Shown piece by piece: positions 1 to 11,681 of a stretch of 64,000 nt of DNA. The notes beneath the pieces are model-generated. The model ran no database searches. It saw only the letters and a program-made list of their open reading frames with translations, and was not told the origin of the DNA. The translations under genes and the position numbers were made by a program. The stretch comes from Diphasiastrum complanatum (taxonomy: Eukaryota > Streptophyta > Lycopodiopsida > Lycopodiales > Lycopodiaceae). Each line of letters starts with the position of its first letter. The stretch's first letter is position 1. The stretch covers positions 9,772,099 through 9,836,098 of the forward strand of contig CM055115.1 of NCBI GenBank assembly GCA_029204225.1. The letters are read 5' to 3'.

Positions 1-3000
1 AGATATCAGCTATGCATTCGGATGATGGTACATGATGTAGTTGCACTTCCTTGGATTGTACCTTCTCCCTCACAAAGTGGTGAGCTATCTCAATATGCTT
101 TGTTCTAGCATGGAAGATAGGATTTGAAGCAATTTGTTGAGAAGCTTGATTGTCACAAAATATGTAAGGGATCTCCTCGGCCTCTAGCACATGTAGTTCC
201 ATCAAGAGTCTTCTTAGCCATAAGAGCTCTTTGGTTGTTGAAGTCAATGCCTTGTACTCGGCTTCACAAGAAGATAGTGAGATTGTATCTTGCTTTTTGG
301 AAAGCCAAGATATCACTCCTCCACAAAGAAATGTTGCAAATGCACTAATGGACTTCCTATCCATCTTGTCACCTGCAAAATCTGAATCCGAGTAGGCTCT
401 CAAGTGCAAGTTAGATCCTTCATAAGTATACCAAAAAATCTAGTACTAGAAACATATCTAAGTACTCTCTTGGCACTTTTCCAATGATGAATGAAAGGAG
501 CTTGCATACTTTGACTCAACTTGCTTACACAAAAACTTAAGTCAGGTCTAGTGATGGTTAAATAGATTAGAGAGCCTATAAGCTTCCTAAAGAGAGTGAT
601 GTCCTCAAAGGATGCTTCATCACCTTCATTAGTTGCTTTCACAACATGCTCCATAGGGGTGTCAATCCCCTTACAATCTTTCATACCAAATCTTTCAAGA
701 ATGGAAGTAGCATACTTAGATTGACTTATGAAAGTACAATTGCTACTTCTAGACACTTCTATCCCAAGTATAAACTTTAGGAAGCCTAGATCTACCATCT
801 TGAACTCACTAGATAAGTCAACTTTTACTTTGCCTATGCCATCATCATCATTTCCTGTCATAATGATGTTATCAACATAAAGAACCAAAATGATGATCTT
901 TCCTTCATTACATTTGAAATATAAAGAAGGTTCATAAGCACTTAGTACAAAGCCAAGGGAATAGAGAAAATCATGCAACCTAGAGTACCAAGCTCTAGGT
1001 GCTTGCTTCAAGCCATATAGGCTCTTCCTTAAGTAGCACACCTTTTGCTCCTCACCAATCTTGATGAAGCCCTCGGGTTGCATCATGTAGATTTCCTCTT
1101 CTAAGAAGCCATTCAAGAAGGCATTTGTCACATCCATTTGGTACAGATCCCATTTGAACAAAGTAGCAATGCAAATGATTAATCTAATAGTTACAAGCTT
1201 AGCTACAGGTGCAAATGTTTCTTCATAATCCAATCCTTTTATTTGAAGAAATCCCTTAGCAACAAGCCTAGCTTTGTATTTACTAATAGATCCATCTTGA
1301 TTGTACTTAATTCTATAAATCCACTTACATGCAAGTGGTTTCTTTCCTCTTGGAAGATTTACAAGATTCCAAGTATGATTTTCTTCTAATGCATCATACT
1401 CTACTTGCATTGCATCTCTCCAAACTTTAGATTTACATGCTTCTTCAAAAGATGATGGTTCTTCAATCAATGTAGCTAAAAAAGAGTAAGAGGTAGAAGA
1501 TGTAGAGCCTTCCTTTTGCTTTCCCTTGTCCACATAGGTAAGCCTTGAGGGCTCGGCCTTGCTCCTTGATGATCTTCTTGGCCCCTTTTGACTTGGATCC
1601 AAATCTCCATCCTCGGGTTTGTCATGATCCTCCTCGGGTTTGTCAAGATCCTCCTCGGATTTGTCAAGATCTTCAATGCACAATGGGTTAGATCCATTTG
1701 ACAAGCTCTTAGCAAATTGTGACTCATCAAAAAGTACATCCTTGCTTACCTTTACTTTCTTGGATGTAGGATCATATATCCTATATCCCTTGCTATTTTC
1801 TCCATAGCCAACAAAGATTCCTTTGAAGGAGGTAGCATCTTCTTTCCTTCTAGTCTCCAAAGGAATGTGTACATAACAAGTACATCCAAAGATCTTAAAA
1901 TATTTTACATTGGGTTTCTTATCAAACAAGGCTTGATAAGGTGAGATCCCATCTATAGCACTACTAGGAAGTCTATTACACAAATAATTAGCACATGTTA
2001 TGGCTTCTCCCCAAAATGAGATGGGAAGTGATGCATCAAGCCTCAAGGACTTTGCACACTCACATAGACTCCTATTTTTCCTCTCGGCCACCCCATTTTG
2101 TTGAGGGTGTAGGAACAAGTGTATTGTAACTTAATACCATTGATCTCACAAAAGTCTTTCATTTTATTGGAGGTACTCTCCTCCATTATCACATCTTAGT
2201 GCTTTGATAGAAGTACTAAGTTGTTTCTCTACTAGAGACTTGAACTTAATGAAAGCTTCATAAACAAGATTTTTCTTTGATAGTAACTCAATCCATGTGA
2301 ATCTAGTACAATCATCTATAAAAGTTACATACATCAAGGCACCTCCATTACTTGCATGTGAAAAACTATGTACATCAGAATGTATGAGATCCAAGGGAGA
2401 GAGAGATCTTGATGAAGATTTCTTGTAAGAAGATTTGTGTGACTTTGCAAGGCCACATGCCTCACACATTTTTCCACACTTCTTGAAAGCTCTTGGTAGG
2501 CCGAGAGCTAGTTCCTTGCTTGCCATTGACTCCATAGATTGAAGATTAGGATGGCCTAATCTCTTATGCCAAAGCTCCACTTGAGTTAGCTCCTCCCTAG
2601 CCAAGTTCACACTTTCACTTGCAACATTAGCATCCAACTTGAAAAGTCTACCTTGCTTAATGCCACTAGCTATGCACTTATCATTTTTCAAGATGGAACA
2701 AACTCCATTCTTGAAATGTACATCTAGTCCATTGTCCATTAATTTGTCCTACACTAAGCAAGTTTCCTTGAAATGGTAGGCACATACAAAACATTATCTA
2801 GATCTATCCTTTTAGATGTGCCTAAACAAAGAGGTATAGATCCTATGCCATCTATCTTGGCATGCTTGATCACTAGCAGTGTATATTGACTTCTTAGAGT
2901 CATTACAAGATAGAAGAGTAGAAAATAATGCTTGTTAAAGGACATGTGGGAAACTAGCCCTCACTATCTATCCACCATGTGTCTTGACTGAAGTTGGTGT

Positions 3001-3891
3001 AGATGCAACCATTAAGGATGTGTTGAATCCATCCTCATATTCTTCCTCTTGAGCAATGTTCCCTTGATCTCCTTTGGCTTGTTGATTCTTCTTCAAGTAG
3101 CATTCTGAGGCAAAGTGTCCTTTCTTTCCACAAAAGAAACACTTTAGTTTTGCCTTGTTCTTCACTTTGCCTTTGGAGGTAGATCCTCCATTCTTCATCT
3201 CGGCCTCCTTGCCTTGATTTTTCTTGAATGGATTTTGCTTTTTCTTGCCTTTAGATGTAAAGTTAGCTTTCTCCTCTCCTCCATTAAGTGACATGCTATC
3301 CATTCTTGTCTTGAGTGTAGAAGCCTACTCTCCTCGGCCACAAGAACATTGTGCAACTTTTCAATGGATGGAAGAGAGTCTTGAATGGCAAATGATTGGA
3401 CTAGTTGGTAAACTCATCACTTAGACCATTCAAATGATTTGTACTAGTTCTTGATCTTGGATCTTCTCTCCTATTGCACTTAACTCCTTGTTAAGAGATT
3501 TGATCCTAAGAACATACTCTTGTCCCACTCTCTCCACTTCCTTTCATGCTTTGGAAAACTTGATTTCTTAGCATGAGGATTCTTGAAGTATTGTTGGATT
3601 CATAAATGCTCTTTAATGAATCCCAAGCCTCTTTGGATGAGGTACAAGAAGACACCTCTTTCAAGAGGTCATTGCATACATTTAACTTTATGCAATGTAG
3701 AGCTAATCTTGCTCTCTTCTTGTATTTGGCTTGTTCTTGGGGAGTTTGAGGCTCTTCCTCTACTCCTTGAACTATGTCATATAGATCATGGATCACTAGG
3801 AGTGATTCCATTCTCACTTTCCAAATGGAATAATTTGTGGAAGTGAGTCTCTCACTTGGTTCCATCCAAATATCCACCCATGGGATGACAT
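1..3891 (-). pseudogene. Copia gag-pol of A2, apparently frameshifted
   Basis: Reading leftward from about 3891, the parts are: gag (DUF4219/UBN2-like, from SYTNYSIWKV-like sequence near 3850), CCHC zinc knuckle near 3110-3150, protease and GAG-pre-integrase near 2960-2500, integrase 2430-1750, RT 1450-850 and RNase H from 480 off the edge. Compared with the intact copy at 45728-49708, the frame is broken by at least a dozen 1-2 nt gains or losses, for example near 426, 2105, 2170, 2742, 2766, 2950, 2987, 3315, 3405 and 3516. Substitutions are very few. One changes the RT catalytic YVDD to YVDN near 869-875, which should kill the polymerase. The indel bias suggests consensus errors, so calling it a pseudogene is provisional. 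Confidence 0.85.
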
Positions 3892-4478
3892 TATTAGAAT
3901 GAATGCTCTTTTAAAAACTCACAAAGATTTTTGAATTTTAAAAGATCTATTGAAGTGGCCTTAAAGCTTACTAGAATGCCTATAGGCTTGTCTCTATCAA
4001 ACTAACACACAAGCTTGAATGATACTCAAAGATCTTACCAAAATTCTAGCTTTCACTCTCACAAAAAAATTGCTTTACACTTTTCTTAGAGATTTCACTT
4101 CAACTAAGGATCTGAACAAATCAGCCTCTTAGATCTGATCTTAGACTCTAAAAAAGAAATGCTTCAATGATCCAAAACACCTATTTGGTCATAGGCATTA
4201 GTTAGAATGAATCTAGATCAATACTATGCTTCAAAAAGCACCAAAATGAACTAGTATTGTGATTTTGGGACCAAAAAACACAAAGTAACCTTGAATTGAA
4301 AGTTGCTGTACGGTTTCACACGTGTGAAAAGTACATACACAGCCCTCCAAGTCGTTTTGATCCAAATGATTACAAGCTATCACTCTAGAAGAACTCGCCT
4401 CACTAGTATTGGCCAAAAAAACAAATTTTGCCAATGATCTTTACAAGATTTATGATTCAATGATCACTCTCTTACTTA

Positions 4479-4490
4479 GCTCTGATACCA
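4479..4490 (-). other. Primer binding site of A2 (tRNA-iMet)
   Basis: On the minus strand this reads TGGTATCAGAGC, complementary to the 3' end of plant initiator-Met tRNA. It lies directly against the LTR edge, as expected for priming of minus-strand cDNA. Confidence 0.93.
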
Positions 4491-5351
4491 TGATAAATTT
4501 TACAGTTTTTAGGACAATAATGATTGTACTTTACAATCATAGAGAGTTATTGGTTGCTTAATCAATGAATCTATCAAGTTCTACACATTAGATCTTGATC
4601 TAGATTCACTACACTTGGATTTAAGCAAGAGCAATGGATCAACACATCATTTTTTAGTGAGAGCGGCTTCACACGTGTGGAGTACTGTCCACTGTACGGC
4701 CTGCACCTGAAACAACAAGTACAATGATACTAGATAGCAATCATGCATAAAAATCACAAGACAAATGACTAGAAATCTCACAAAAGTGTAGAGTGCAAAA
4801 GTCTCATCAATTTTCTTAGCAAAATGATGATCCTTTTATGGATCAAGTACATCCATGAGTCTGGTACAGTCCAGCAGGCCTTCACACGTGTGAAGAGTGC
4901 CACATCACTCATATCTATCCATTTGATCATCCTTGATCCTTATCCAATAGTTGACCTTCTAGAATATGACTAAAATCCAAAAAGCTAGTCTCCTAGAATA
5001 TAGGAATATTCCCTACAAAATAGGATCTAAGGAAAATGGTCAACTCTTATCTTCTAGTACTCTATACACACATGTGAACATCCACTTGCCATGTGGGAGC
5101 ATTTACTCATGCACATGCAAGGAAAAGCTAATTTGTAGGTGACTAGTCAACTTGACTAAAAACTAGTCATTTCATGTTCACACTAACTAGAATGATACAA
5201 AATCAATTTGGATATATACAAACATGAAAAGTACATCCTTTCACACATGGGAACATGCTCCACACGTGTGAAATCATATCATCAACATATTCTAATGTTT
5301 GATCAATATTTACATGAACCAATGTCAAGTGAGAAGTGACAATTTTCAACA
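4491..5351 (-). repeat. 5' LTR of A2 (861 bp)
   Basis: It begins TGTTGAAAATTG and ends TTTATCA on the minus strand. It aligns end to end with the 862-bp LTRs of the intact A element. A single lost G within GGATGG (copy here reads GATGATC) accounts for the 1-bp length difference, and there is a T/G substitution near 4708. It carries the palindrome TTCACACGTGTGAA (about 4881-4894) and two half versions; another full copy lies in the adjoining leader (4315-4328). Confidence 0.93.
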
Positions 5352-5401
5352 CATGGGATGTGCTAAAGGAGTAGTTTGAGACATCAAATCCGTCAAGAAT
5401 C

Positions 5402-7102
5402 ATGTTTCTGAAGTCAAAGTTGAATAGTGCCTGCATGGAACAAGGAGAGCACATTCAGATGTACATGACCAGAATCAAGACAATGAGAGATGAACTGCAT
5501 TCTATTGGCGAGCGCATACGTGATGTGGAGCTGGTGCACAATGCATTGTGCGGCATTGCAGAATCCTATCAGATGTTCGTGAGCGGAATAGCATCAAGAC
5601 AACATTTGACGAGCTCACAAGAATCTTGATGCAGGAAGAGCAACGACGAGAAATGGTAAAAGCTAGACGTCAAAGTACTGACGATCAGGCACTTGCGACA
5701 TGCCAAAAACAAGGCAAGGGCAAGGGCAAGAAGAAGTCTAAGCAGCAATTTGCCAAGTCTCAGGAGGATGAGGGATCTTCCAGTAAAACTAAGAAGAAAG
5801 GCAAGTGCTTCCATTGTGGTAAAAAGGGCCATTGGAAGAGTGAATGTCGCAAATTCCTGGCGGAACAAGGCAAGGGGACACCAAAACAAGCAGGTAACCT
5901 TGTTGATGAGGGTGAGATTGAAGACTCTAGCATCTCCAGATCTGCATTGTCATCTAATCAAGATGATCAAGCATGGTATATTGACTCAGGAGCCACAAGA
6001 CACATCACAGGTAACAAGAATTGGTTCAGTAGTTTGAACGTGTTGGATAATGGAACATCTGTTTCACAAGCAAATGGTGAGGTGTGCATGATCAAGGGGA
6101 TAGGCACCGTTTCAATCCAACTCCTGATGGCAAAAGTAGGATGATCAGGGAGGTACTTTACGTACTAAGTTTGAAGAAAAATCTACTTTCTGTTGGAGTA
6201 TTACTGATCAAAAGTTGAAAGTATAATTCGCCCATGATCGTTGCTTTGTGAAGGATGCGGAGAGCCCAATACAAAATTGTATAGGTTGAGTGCTACAATC
6301 AAGGGCAACATGGACTTGTATCGTCCATTCCTTCGCAAACTGAGATGTGGCACAAGAGGCTTGGTCACTTGAACTTGGGAAGCCTCAATTTGATGAGAAA
6401 ATTGGAGATGGTAACAGGATTGCCTACCATAGAAGATCACTTGAAATCGATGTGCGAATCTTGTGTATAAGGGAAGCAACATCGAGAGAAGTTCAATAAA
6501 GGGGGTGTTGCAAGAGCAAAGAACATCCTGGATTTAATCCACACAGATTTATGTGGCCTATGAGGACCATGTCCTTAGGTAAAGCATTCTATTTCATGAC
6601 CTTTATTGATGATATGTCACGTAAAACGTGGATCTACTACTTGAAGAAAAAATCAGATGCATTTGATAACTTCAAGAGCTTCAAAGCATTGGTCGAAAAT
6701 CAGACAGGTAGAAAGATCAAAATCTTAAGATCAGATAGTGGAGGTGAGTACAAGTCTAATGACTTCAATGATCTTTGTGATCAATGTGGGATTAAAAGAC
6801 AATTTATGCAAGCTCATACTCCTGTTCTCAATGGTGTAGCTGAGCGCAAGAGTCGTACGATTGTGGAAAGTGCCAGATCTATGCTAGCTGAGATGAAACT
6901 ACCAAAAGATTTTTGGTCAGAAGCATGTAGCACGGTAGTCTATCTTCAAAATAGAAGTCCTACCATTGCCATACCAAAGATAACACTTGAGGAAGCATTC
7001 ACGAAGAAGAAGCCAAAGGTGAACCACTTGCAAATCTCTGGATGTAAGGCCTTTGTACACATTCCTAAGGAAGAGGGACGTAAACTAAAGCTATGTATAT
7101 GA
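5402..7102 (+). pseudogene. Copia gag-protease-integrase remnant (family G)
   Basis: Gag residues are read from 5402 and, after a +1 shift near 5590, continue in the next frame. A CCHC knuckle (CFHCGKKGHWKSEC) is at about 5808-5850 and an aspartic protease motif (DSGATRH) at about 5983. A damaged stretch (6130-6540) covers GAG-pre-integrase. Integrase follows from about 6535, with HTD, then SDSGGEY near 6733 and GVAERK near 6835, giving the D,D35E core. The open frame ends at 7102, within the sequence after the integrase core. Products would be virus-like particle protein, maturation protease and integrase. At least two frameshifts and the absent RT make it non-functional. Confidence 0.85.
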
Positions 7103-7137
7103 CTGTATAAAAAGTGACTCTACTTTAAGGGAGAGAG

Positions 7138-7395
7138 TTAGAATTAAAGTTAGAATCACTATGTTATTGTACTGTGGGTCCTATCAGTGGATAAGGATCA
7201 GTTGGCCTCGCCACGAGGCATGTCGACGGGACACGCGTCCCGCCAACGGCAACCTGGGTCATGCATGGGTTGCCTGAGTGAACAACTATATGTACAGTGT
7301 AATTTCATTTGGAGAAATACAGTTGCTATGTGAGCTTGCTGTGGAGAGTGTTTTCTGTCTGTGTTACTATGTGGCATGATCTGTGTTCCTGTACA
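7138..7395 (+). repeat. Probable short 3' LTR of family G
   Basis: It follows the polypurine tract and begins TTAGAATTAAAG, which would be TGTTAGAATT... had the first two bases not been lost. The right edge is set tentatively at CCTGTACA. No second copy is in the window, so length and ends are inferred. It contains two GC-rich perfect stem-loops (7205-7242). Confidence 0.5.
7205..7242. other. Twin GC-rich stem-loops in the G LTR
   Basis: GCCTCG/CGAGGC (7205-7210 with 7214-7219, loop CCA) is followed 7 bp later by CGGGAC/GTCCCG (7227-7232 with 7237-7242, loop ACGC). Both stems are perfect in otherwise AT-rich DNA. They may be an RNA structure in the element's R/U5; the role is inferred only. 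Confidence 0.6.
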
Positions 7396-7893
7396 AAGCA
7401 AATTCTAAGTATACTGCTTTTCATTTATTTAGAACCATACTTCACATTGAATCTGTTTTCAGTAATACCACACACAAACCATTTCTAATTTCTTCGGTGG
7501 ACTATACTCTCATTTTTTAGAGTATAAATTGATTTTTAAGAACCTGTTGGGCAATTAGAACACTTAAAGCTGTGATCATATTTAGCATAAGCATTCTATT
7601 AGACTGTTTTTGCATCTAGCAGCTGATTGTAGCGAGAGAGCTATTCCGCAAAATTCCTGCTCTCTTCTCCGTTCGCGTTCTTCTGTCTCCATTGCCCCCA
7701 TCACTTTTCACCCTTCTTGCCGCTTCGAGTGTCCAAAGCCCCTCTCACTCCACCCAGTCCCAATCACCAATCCACGACACTGCCACCACTGCCCAATCTT
7801 CTCCCACCCCTCAGACGTCCTCACTCTTTTCTCCCTGACTTTTTGAGCAGCGTCCATGGAATCTGGCCCAGTGTTTTTGTTCCATCTCAGCCC
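7396..7893. other. Intergenic relic, no gene seen
   Basis: AT-rich to about 7600, then a pyrimidine-rich, Pro/Ser-coding-like stretch (7650-7850) that could be the leader of the pseudogene starting at 7894. No LTR, splice or promoter signal is convincing. Confidence 0.5.
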
Positions 7894-9015
7894 ATGGATG
7901 TTTATGCTACCCATGCTGTGCAGGTTGTAGTTGCAGCCCAACACCAAGCCAATGTGGTTTGCCAGACCATTAGCCAATTGGAAAACTAGCACGTCATCGA
8001 GCTCCAAGAGCGTGACGATTGGGGATGCGTCAAAAAGATGATTATTGGGGATGTTTATGCTACCCATGTTGTGCAGGCTGTAGTTGCAGCCCAACACCAA
8101 GTCAATGTGGTTTGCCAGACCATGAGCCAATTCGAAAACTAGCGCATCACTGAGCTCCAAGAGCGTGACGATTGGGGATGCATCAAAAAGATGATCTCCA
8201 GGCGAAGGCCGACATTGTTGACTAGCTGACTCAACAGATGAATGACGTTGAGGATGTTAATAAAAAACTTCAGCAAGAAAATAAAAAAATCCAAAAAATT
8301 AATAAAGAGAAGGACATGGACATTGAGAAGCTCCGCACTCATATCAATAAACTCGAAGTGTCTCTGGCTACTAAGCACAAGCTATCCCCAGCCTATTTTG
8401 ACTCTGGCCATGTATTGCAGACCAGCTATGGGCCTCCCAACGAGACTATTTGGCCCTCCAACAACAACTGGATATCCTAGAAAAATAAGCCTAACGAGCA
8501 AGCCATCCAGACTATTATCACCCAACAGATCAACTATGGCTAGCAGCAAGTCGATGGCCTGAAGAGCCATGTCGCATCGTTGAATTTCTTTCTTCGATCG
8601 TCCGAGACTCTCAGGGACACCAAAGATGCCCAAATTGAAATCGACTCCCCATCTAGTACATCTCATCAATACAAGAGGGTGGAGCATTATAAGGCCCAAT
8701 ATACTTAATTAAAATCCAATATTGGTGTCTTAAAAGATAATAATGAATCAGCACTCCAAAAATGCGCTTGAAATCTCAAATCTTCGGGCCAAATATGCAG
8801 AATCAGCCGAGGAGATTACAACTCTAGAGCAAATGGTTGATGTCAAGGACCATGCCATGAGGCAAATCACCGAACTAAGCATGGACCCAAACAACAACTT
8901 CTCTCTAGAATTGAAACATCACTCTGTGCTGATCTCGCATCATATTGGCCTTGATGGAGCCAGCCTTTCTGACTTGAGTGCTATTCCATTACAAATCTCG
9001 CACATTGAAATATAA
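7894..9015 (+). pseudogene. Unknown coiled-coil protein, decayed
   Basis: I do not recognise the family. From the ATG at 7894 the frame reads a helix-forming Gln/Val/Glu-rich protein with a 51-residue unit repeated twice. It then shifts frame near 8190 into a strongly charged coiled coil (NDVEDVNKKLQQENKKIQK near 8240-8300), and shifts again near 8760 into another Leu/Glu/Lys coiled coil ending at 9015. In-frame stops are TAG at 7987, 8140, 8223, 8478 and 8541, and TAA at 8706. All sit where Gln would suit the coiled coil, so they look like CAG/CAA to TAG/TAA transitions. Candidates are a gag-like protein of a lost element or a host coiled-coil gene. It lies between Copia G and Copia H with no flanking LTR. 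Confidence 0.6.
7896..8201 (+). repeat. 153-bp in-frame tandem duplication
   Basis: Units 7896-8048 and 8049-8201 share long identical stretches, for example GTAGTTGCAGCCCAACACCA. The 153-bp period is a multiple of three (51 codons), and both copies carry a TAG in the same place. Either the stop arose before duplication or both mutated at the same CAG. Confidence 0.9.
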
Positions 9016-10849
9016 TTGTTGTTGAGGAAGAATGTAAATCTTGATGTGGATTTACGAGTGTCTACATCTCTTGCCCAACTTCTAAATACCGATTGAGAAT
9101 ATTGAGTTTGTCACTATCGACTGCTCCATAACAAATGCGTAAGTCCATAGTAGCTCAAATGTATCTTATAACTATGATAAGAGCTTTCCAATGTGTAAGG
9201 CTAGGATTGGTCATAAACTGACTTAAGGTACGGACTGCTAAAGCTATGTCTGATCTAGTACAGATTATTGCGTACATAAGAGATCCTATTATCGAATGAT
9301 AAGGAAACCCACACATCTGCTCCGTCTCTTCGATTGTCTAAGGACATTGGTCTCTCAACAATTTGAGTCCCGGATCTTAGATCGATACTATTGCTAAAAA
9401 GCAGTGTGTCGTCCACATACAAAGTGATAATAATAAAAGAATGATGCACTCTCCGAGATATTAGAATTTGAAGTGCTTGGTTTATAGTCGTGATTGATAA
9501 GAAAGGTGTTGATTCTCTGAAAACCATGCTCTAGTAGATTGCTTCAAGCCATAAAGTGCTATGTGGAGTTTGCATACATGGTTCTTTCTGCCTTCGATAA
9601 TATAACCTTTAGGCTATATCATGAAGATATCTTCTTCGATAACTCCATTAAGATAGGCTGCTTGTACATCCATTTGATGTATCTCTAGATCGGCTACAAC
9701 AACAAATAAAAATAGAAGTCTGATCGATAAATTCTTTACTACTGAACTGAAAGTCTCAATGTAGTTGACATTATGTATCCGCGAAAATACTCTCGCAACA
9801 AGTCGAGCTTTTCTTTGATCGATCCTTCCATCAGCCTTGTATTTGATTTTGAATATCCATTTGCAATCAACTACATTTGGGCCTGACAGACAATTCGACA
9901 ATAGTCCAAGTCTGGTTCTTGATGAGAGATGAATATTTTGTATCCATAGCTTCTTTCGAAAGATTGGAATTGGGCTGACTAAGTGCCTCTTCGACAGTAG
10001 TCGGCTCTTGAACAAGATAAGTTGTAGATTCGTCGATATACCTTATAGGTGGTCTGCGATCTCTTGTTGACCTTCTAGGAGATGGGGTGAAGTTGATTAT
10101 TTTCATTTTGTTGTAGTTGTTGAGCTGCAACATCTTCTTCAGATTTGTTGCTGATAAGTTGTTCTTGTAAAGTAGATGAGCTAGTATAAGTCGACTTGGG
10201 AACATAAATGTTCAATATTCTGGGAATGTCATATAGGTCCAACTATATGAGCTTTACTCTTTCCTTTGAGGTCGATGAACTGATCTTCAATGAAGACGAT
10301 ATCCCAACTTGTGAATATCTTCGACTCGACAAGATCATACAACTTATAAGCTTTATCTATAGTAGTGTAACTGATGAAAATTGATTTGATACTATGGAGG
10401 TTGAGCTTCTTCTTGATATCTGGCAGTATCTGGGCATAAGCGATACATCCAAAAACGCATAGGTTTGATGATGATGGTTTGGAGCCTGTCCAAACTTCCT
10501 AAGGCATTTTGTTTGAGAGACCTTTATTTCGACATCTATTCTGGATATAGCTGCAATGGAAACATCTTCAGCTCATAAGACTTTCACAAGTGTCGCATAA
10601 GCAAGCATACACTTGGCCGATTCGACTAAGGTTCTGTTCTTTCTCTAAGCTAGTCCATTCGACTGAGGCAGATAGGAGGTAATGAACTATTGCTCAATGT
10701 TGTTGTTAAGGTAGTACTCCTTGAATTTGGTAGTGTAGTCTCCCCCACTGTTGGACCTCAGTGCTTTAATTTTCTTAGCAGTTTTCATTTTTGCATGCTC
10801 CTTAAATTGTCGAAGATTTTGAAAGCCTTCGATTGCTGCTTAACCATAA
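9016..10849 (-). pseudogene. Copia integrase-RT-RNase H remnant (family H)
   Basis: Minus strand, read from 10849 leftward. An integrase segment has KIKALRSNSGGDY-like sequence near 10745 and a damaged catalytic-Glu region near 10640. The integrase C-terminal part runs to about 10240. The RT N-terminus (WTIVEL, then CKWIFKIKYKADG near 9860) is followed by QMDVQAAYLNG near 9670, YVDD near 9410, and an RT/RNase H linker near 9290-9130. Many stops and frameshifts are present and no LTR was found. It is cut on the right by the D LTR fragment at 10850. It would have encoded the integration and reverse-transcription enzymes and is now inactive. Confidence 0.82.
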
Positions 10850-11681
10850 CTATAGGGGGATGCGGGTTGTGACTCAAAGCGAGCTCCAACCAAGTCTCAG
10901 CTCCTCTTGCTAGAATGTCATCCTGGACTCGTCTTTGCATGCCAGTGCCTTGGAGACTATGGTCAGTAACACACTTGAAATGTAACCTTCTCATATTTTT
11001 TAATAAAGTGGGATTTTTCTCAAACTAACTCTAATTACCTTCTGGGTTTCAATGTTTGATAAAAGTGCCAGTTATAAGGCCGCTTCAAATCTTTTTGATC
11101 TGGCACATAGCTGAGGGTCATATCCCAAGATGCCAGCGGTATGTCGTCGGGACCATTCGGTCCAGAAACTGGTTGTCGTCATATCTGTCATGGCTTATGG
11201 TCCTGAGTGTTCCTTGCATGAATGTGAATTGGTTGAACTCTTGGGAAACAGACTCTAACCTGTTGGCTAAGTTGGTTGGCTTGCTTGGGTGGAAGATACC
11301 TATTTATGGTTGTCTAGTCTAGCATGGTGCCAGGTTGGCTTCTACTACTCGTGACGAAGCTTTGAGTTGGTTAAGTTTGATGTAAGTTAGACAACTTGCT
11401 TGGAATGAATATTACTCATTTGTAATGAAGCTTCGAGTTGGTTGAGTTTGATGTAAGTCAGGCGGCTTGCTTGGAGAAAAGTTACCCATGTCGCTCGGGA
11501 CCCCCAATCTGGCATGGCGCTAGGTTGGATCTCAACATTGGTGCCAGACCTTTGAGTTGGTTAAGTCTGATAATTGTTGGAGAGTTGGCTACTTGTATGT
11601 CGAGTGGGTTCGGATAACAACTGTTGAAAGTCGAGAAGCTAAGTTGTGGTCCCCGGCTCCATTTGGAATGCCTGCACTACA
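10850..11681 (+). repeat. Truncated LTR of family D (copy 1)
   Basis: It matches the second half of the D LTR, from ACTATAGGGGGATGCGGG to the terminal GCACTACA. It lacks the first 370 bp or so and is visibly more diverged, mostly C-to-T and G-to-A, than copy 2. It ends exactly where copy 2 begins (11681/11682), giving an LTR-LTR abutment without internal sequence. Confidence 0.85.

Larger units (their letters stand above)
1..5351 (-). mobile_element. Ty1/Copia retrotransposon, family A copy 2 (A2), cut by left window edge
   Basis: A minus-strand Copia element whose 3' end lies beyond base 1. From right to left it has a 5' LTR (4491-5351), an initiator-Met PBS, a leader and a gag-pol frame that runs off the edge in RNase H. 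It is nearly identical to the intact element at 38405-50583, so it belongs to the same family. It interrupts the Copia gag sequence that resumes at 5352. The target duplication should be 5352-5356 (CATGG); the partner copy is outside the window. The element edge is exact because the LTR ends in the family terminus. Confidence 0.93.
5352..7395 (+). mobile_element. Internally deleted Copia element, family G
   Basis: A plus-strand Copia remnant that starts where A2 was inserted. It keeps part of gag, the zinc knuckle, protease and integrase. Then, without any RT or RNase H, it passes straight into a polypurine stretch (AAGGGAGAGAG, about 7127-7137) and an LTR-like sequence. The 5' part is outside the window on the far side of A2. 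The missing RT/RNase H makes this a non-autonomous derivative that could move only with enzymes supplied in trans. Confidence 0.75.
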
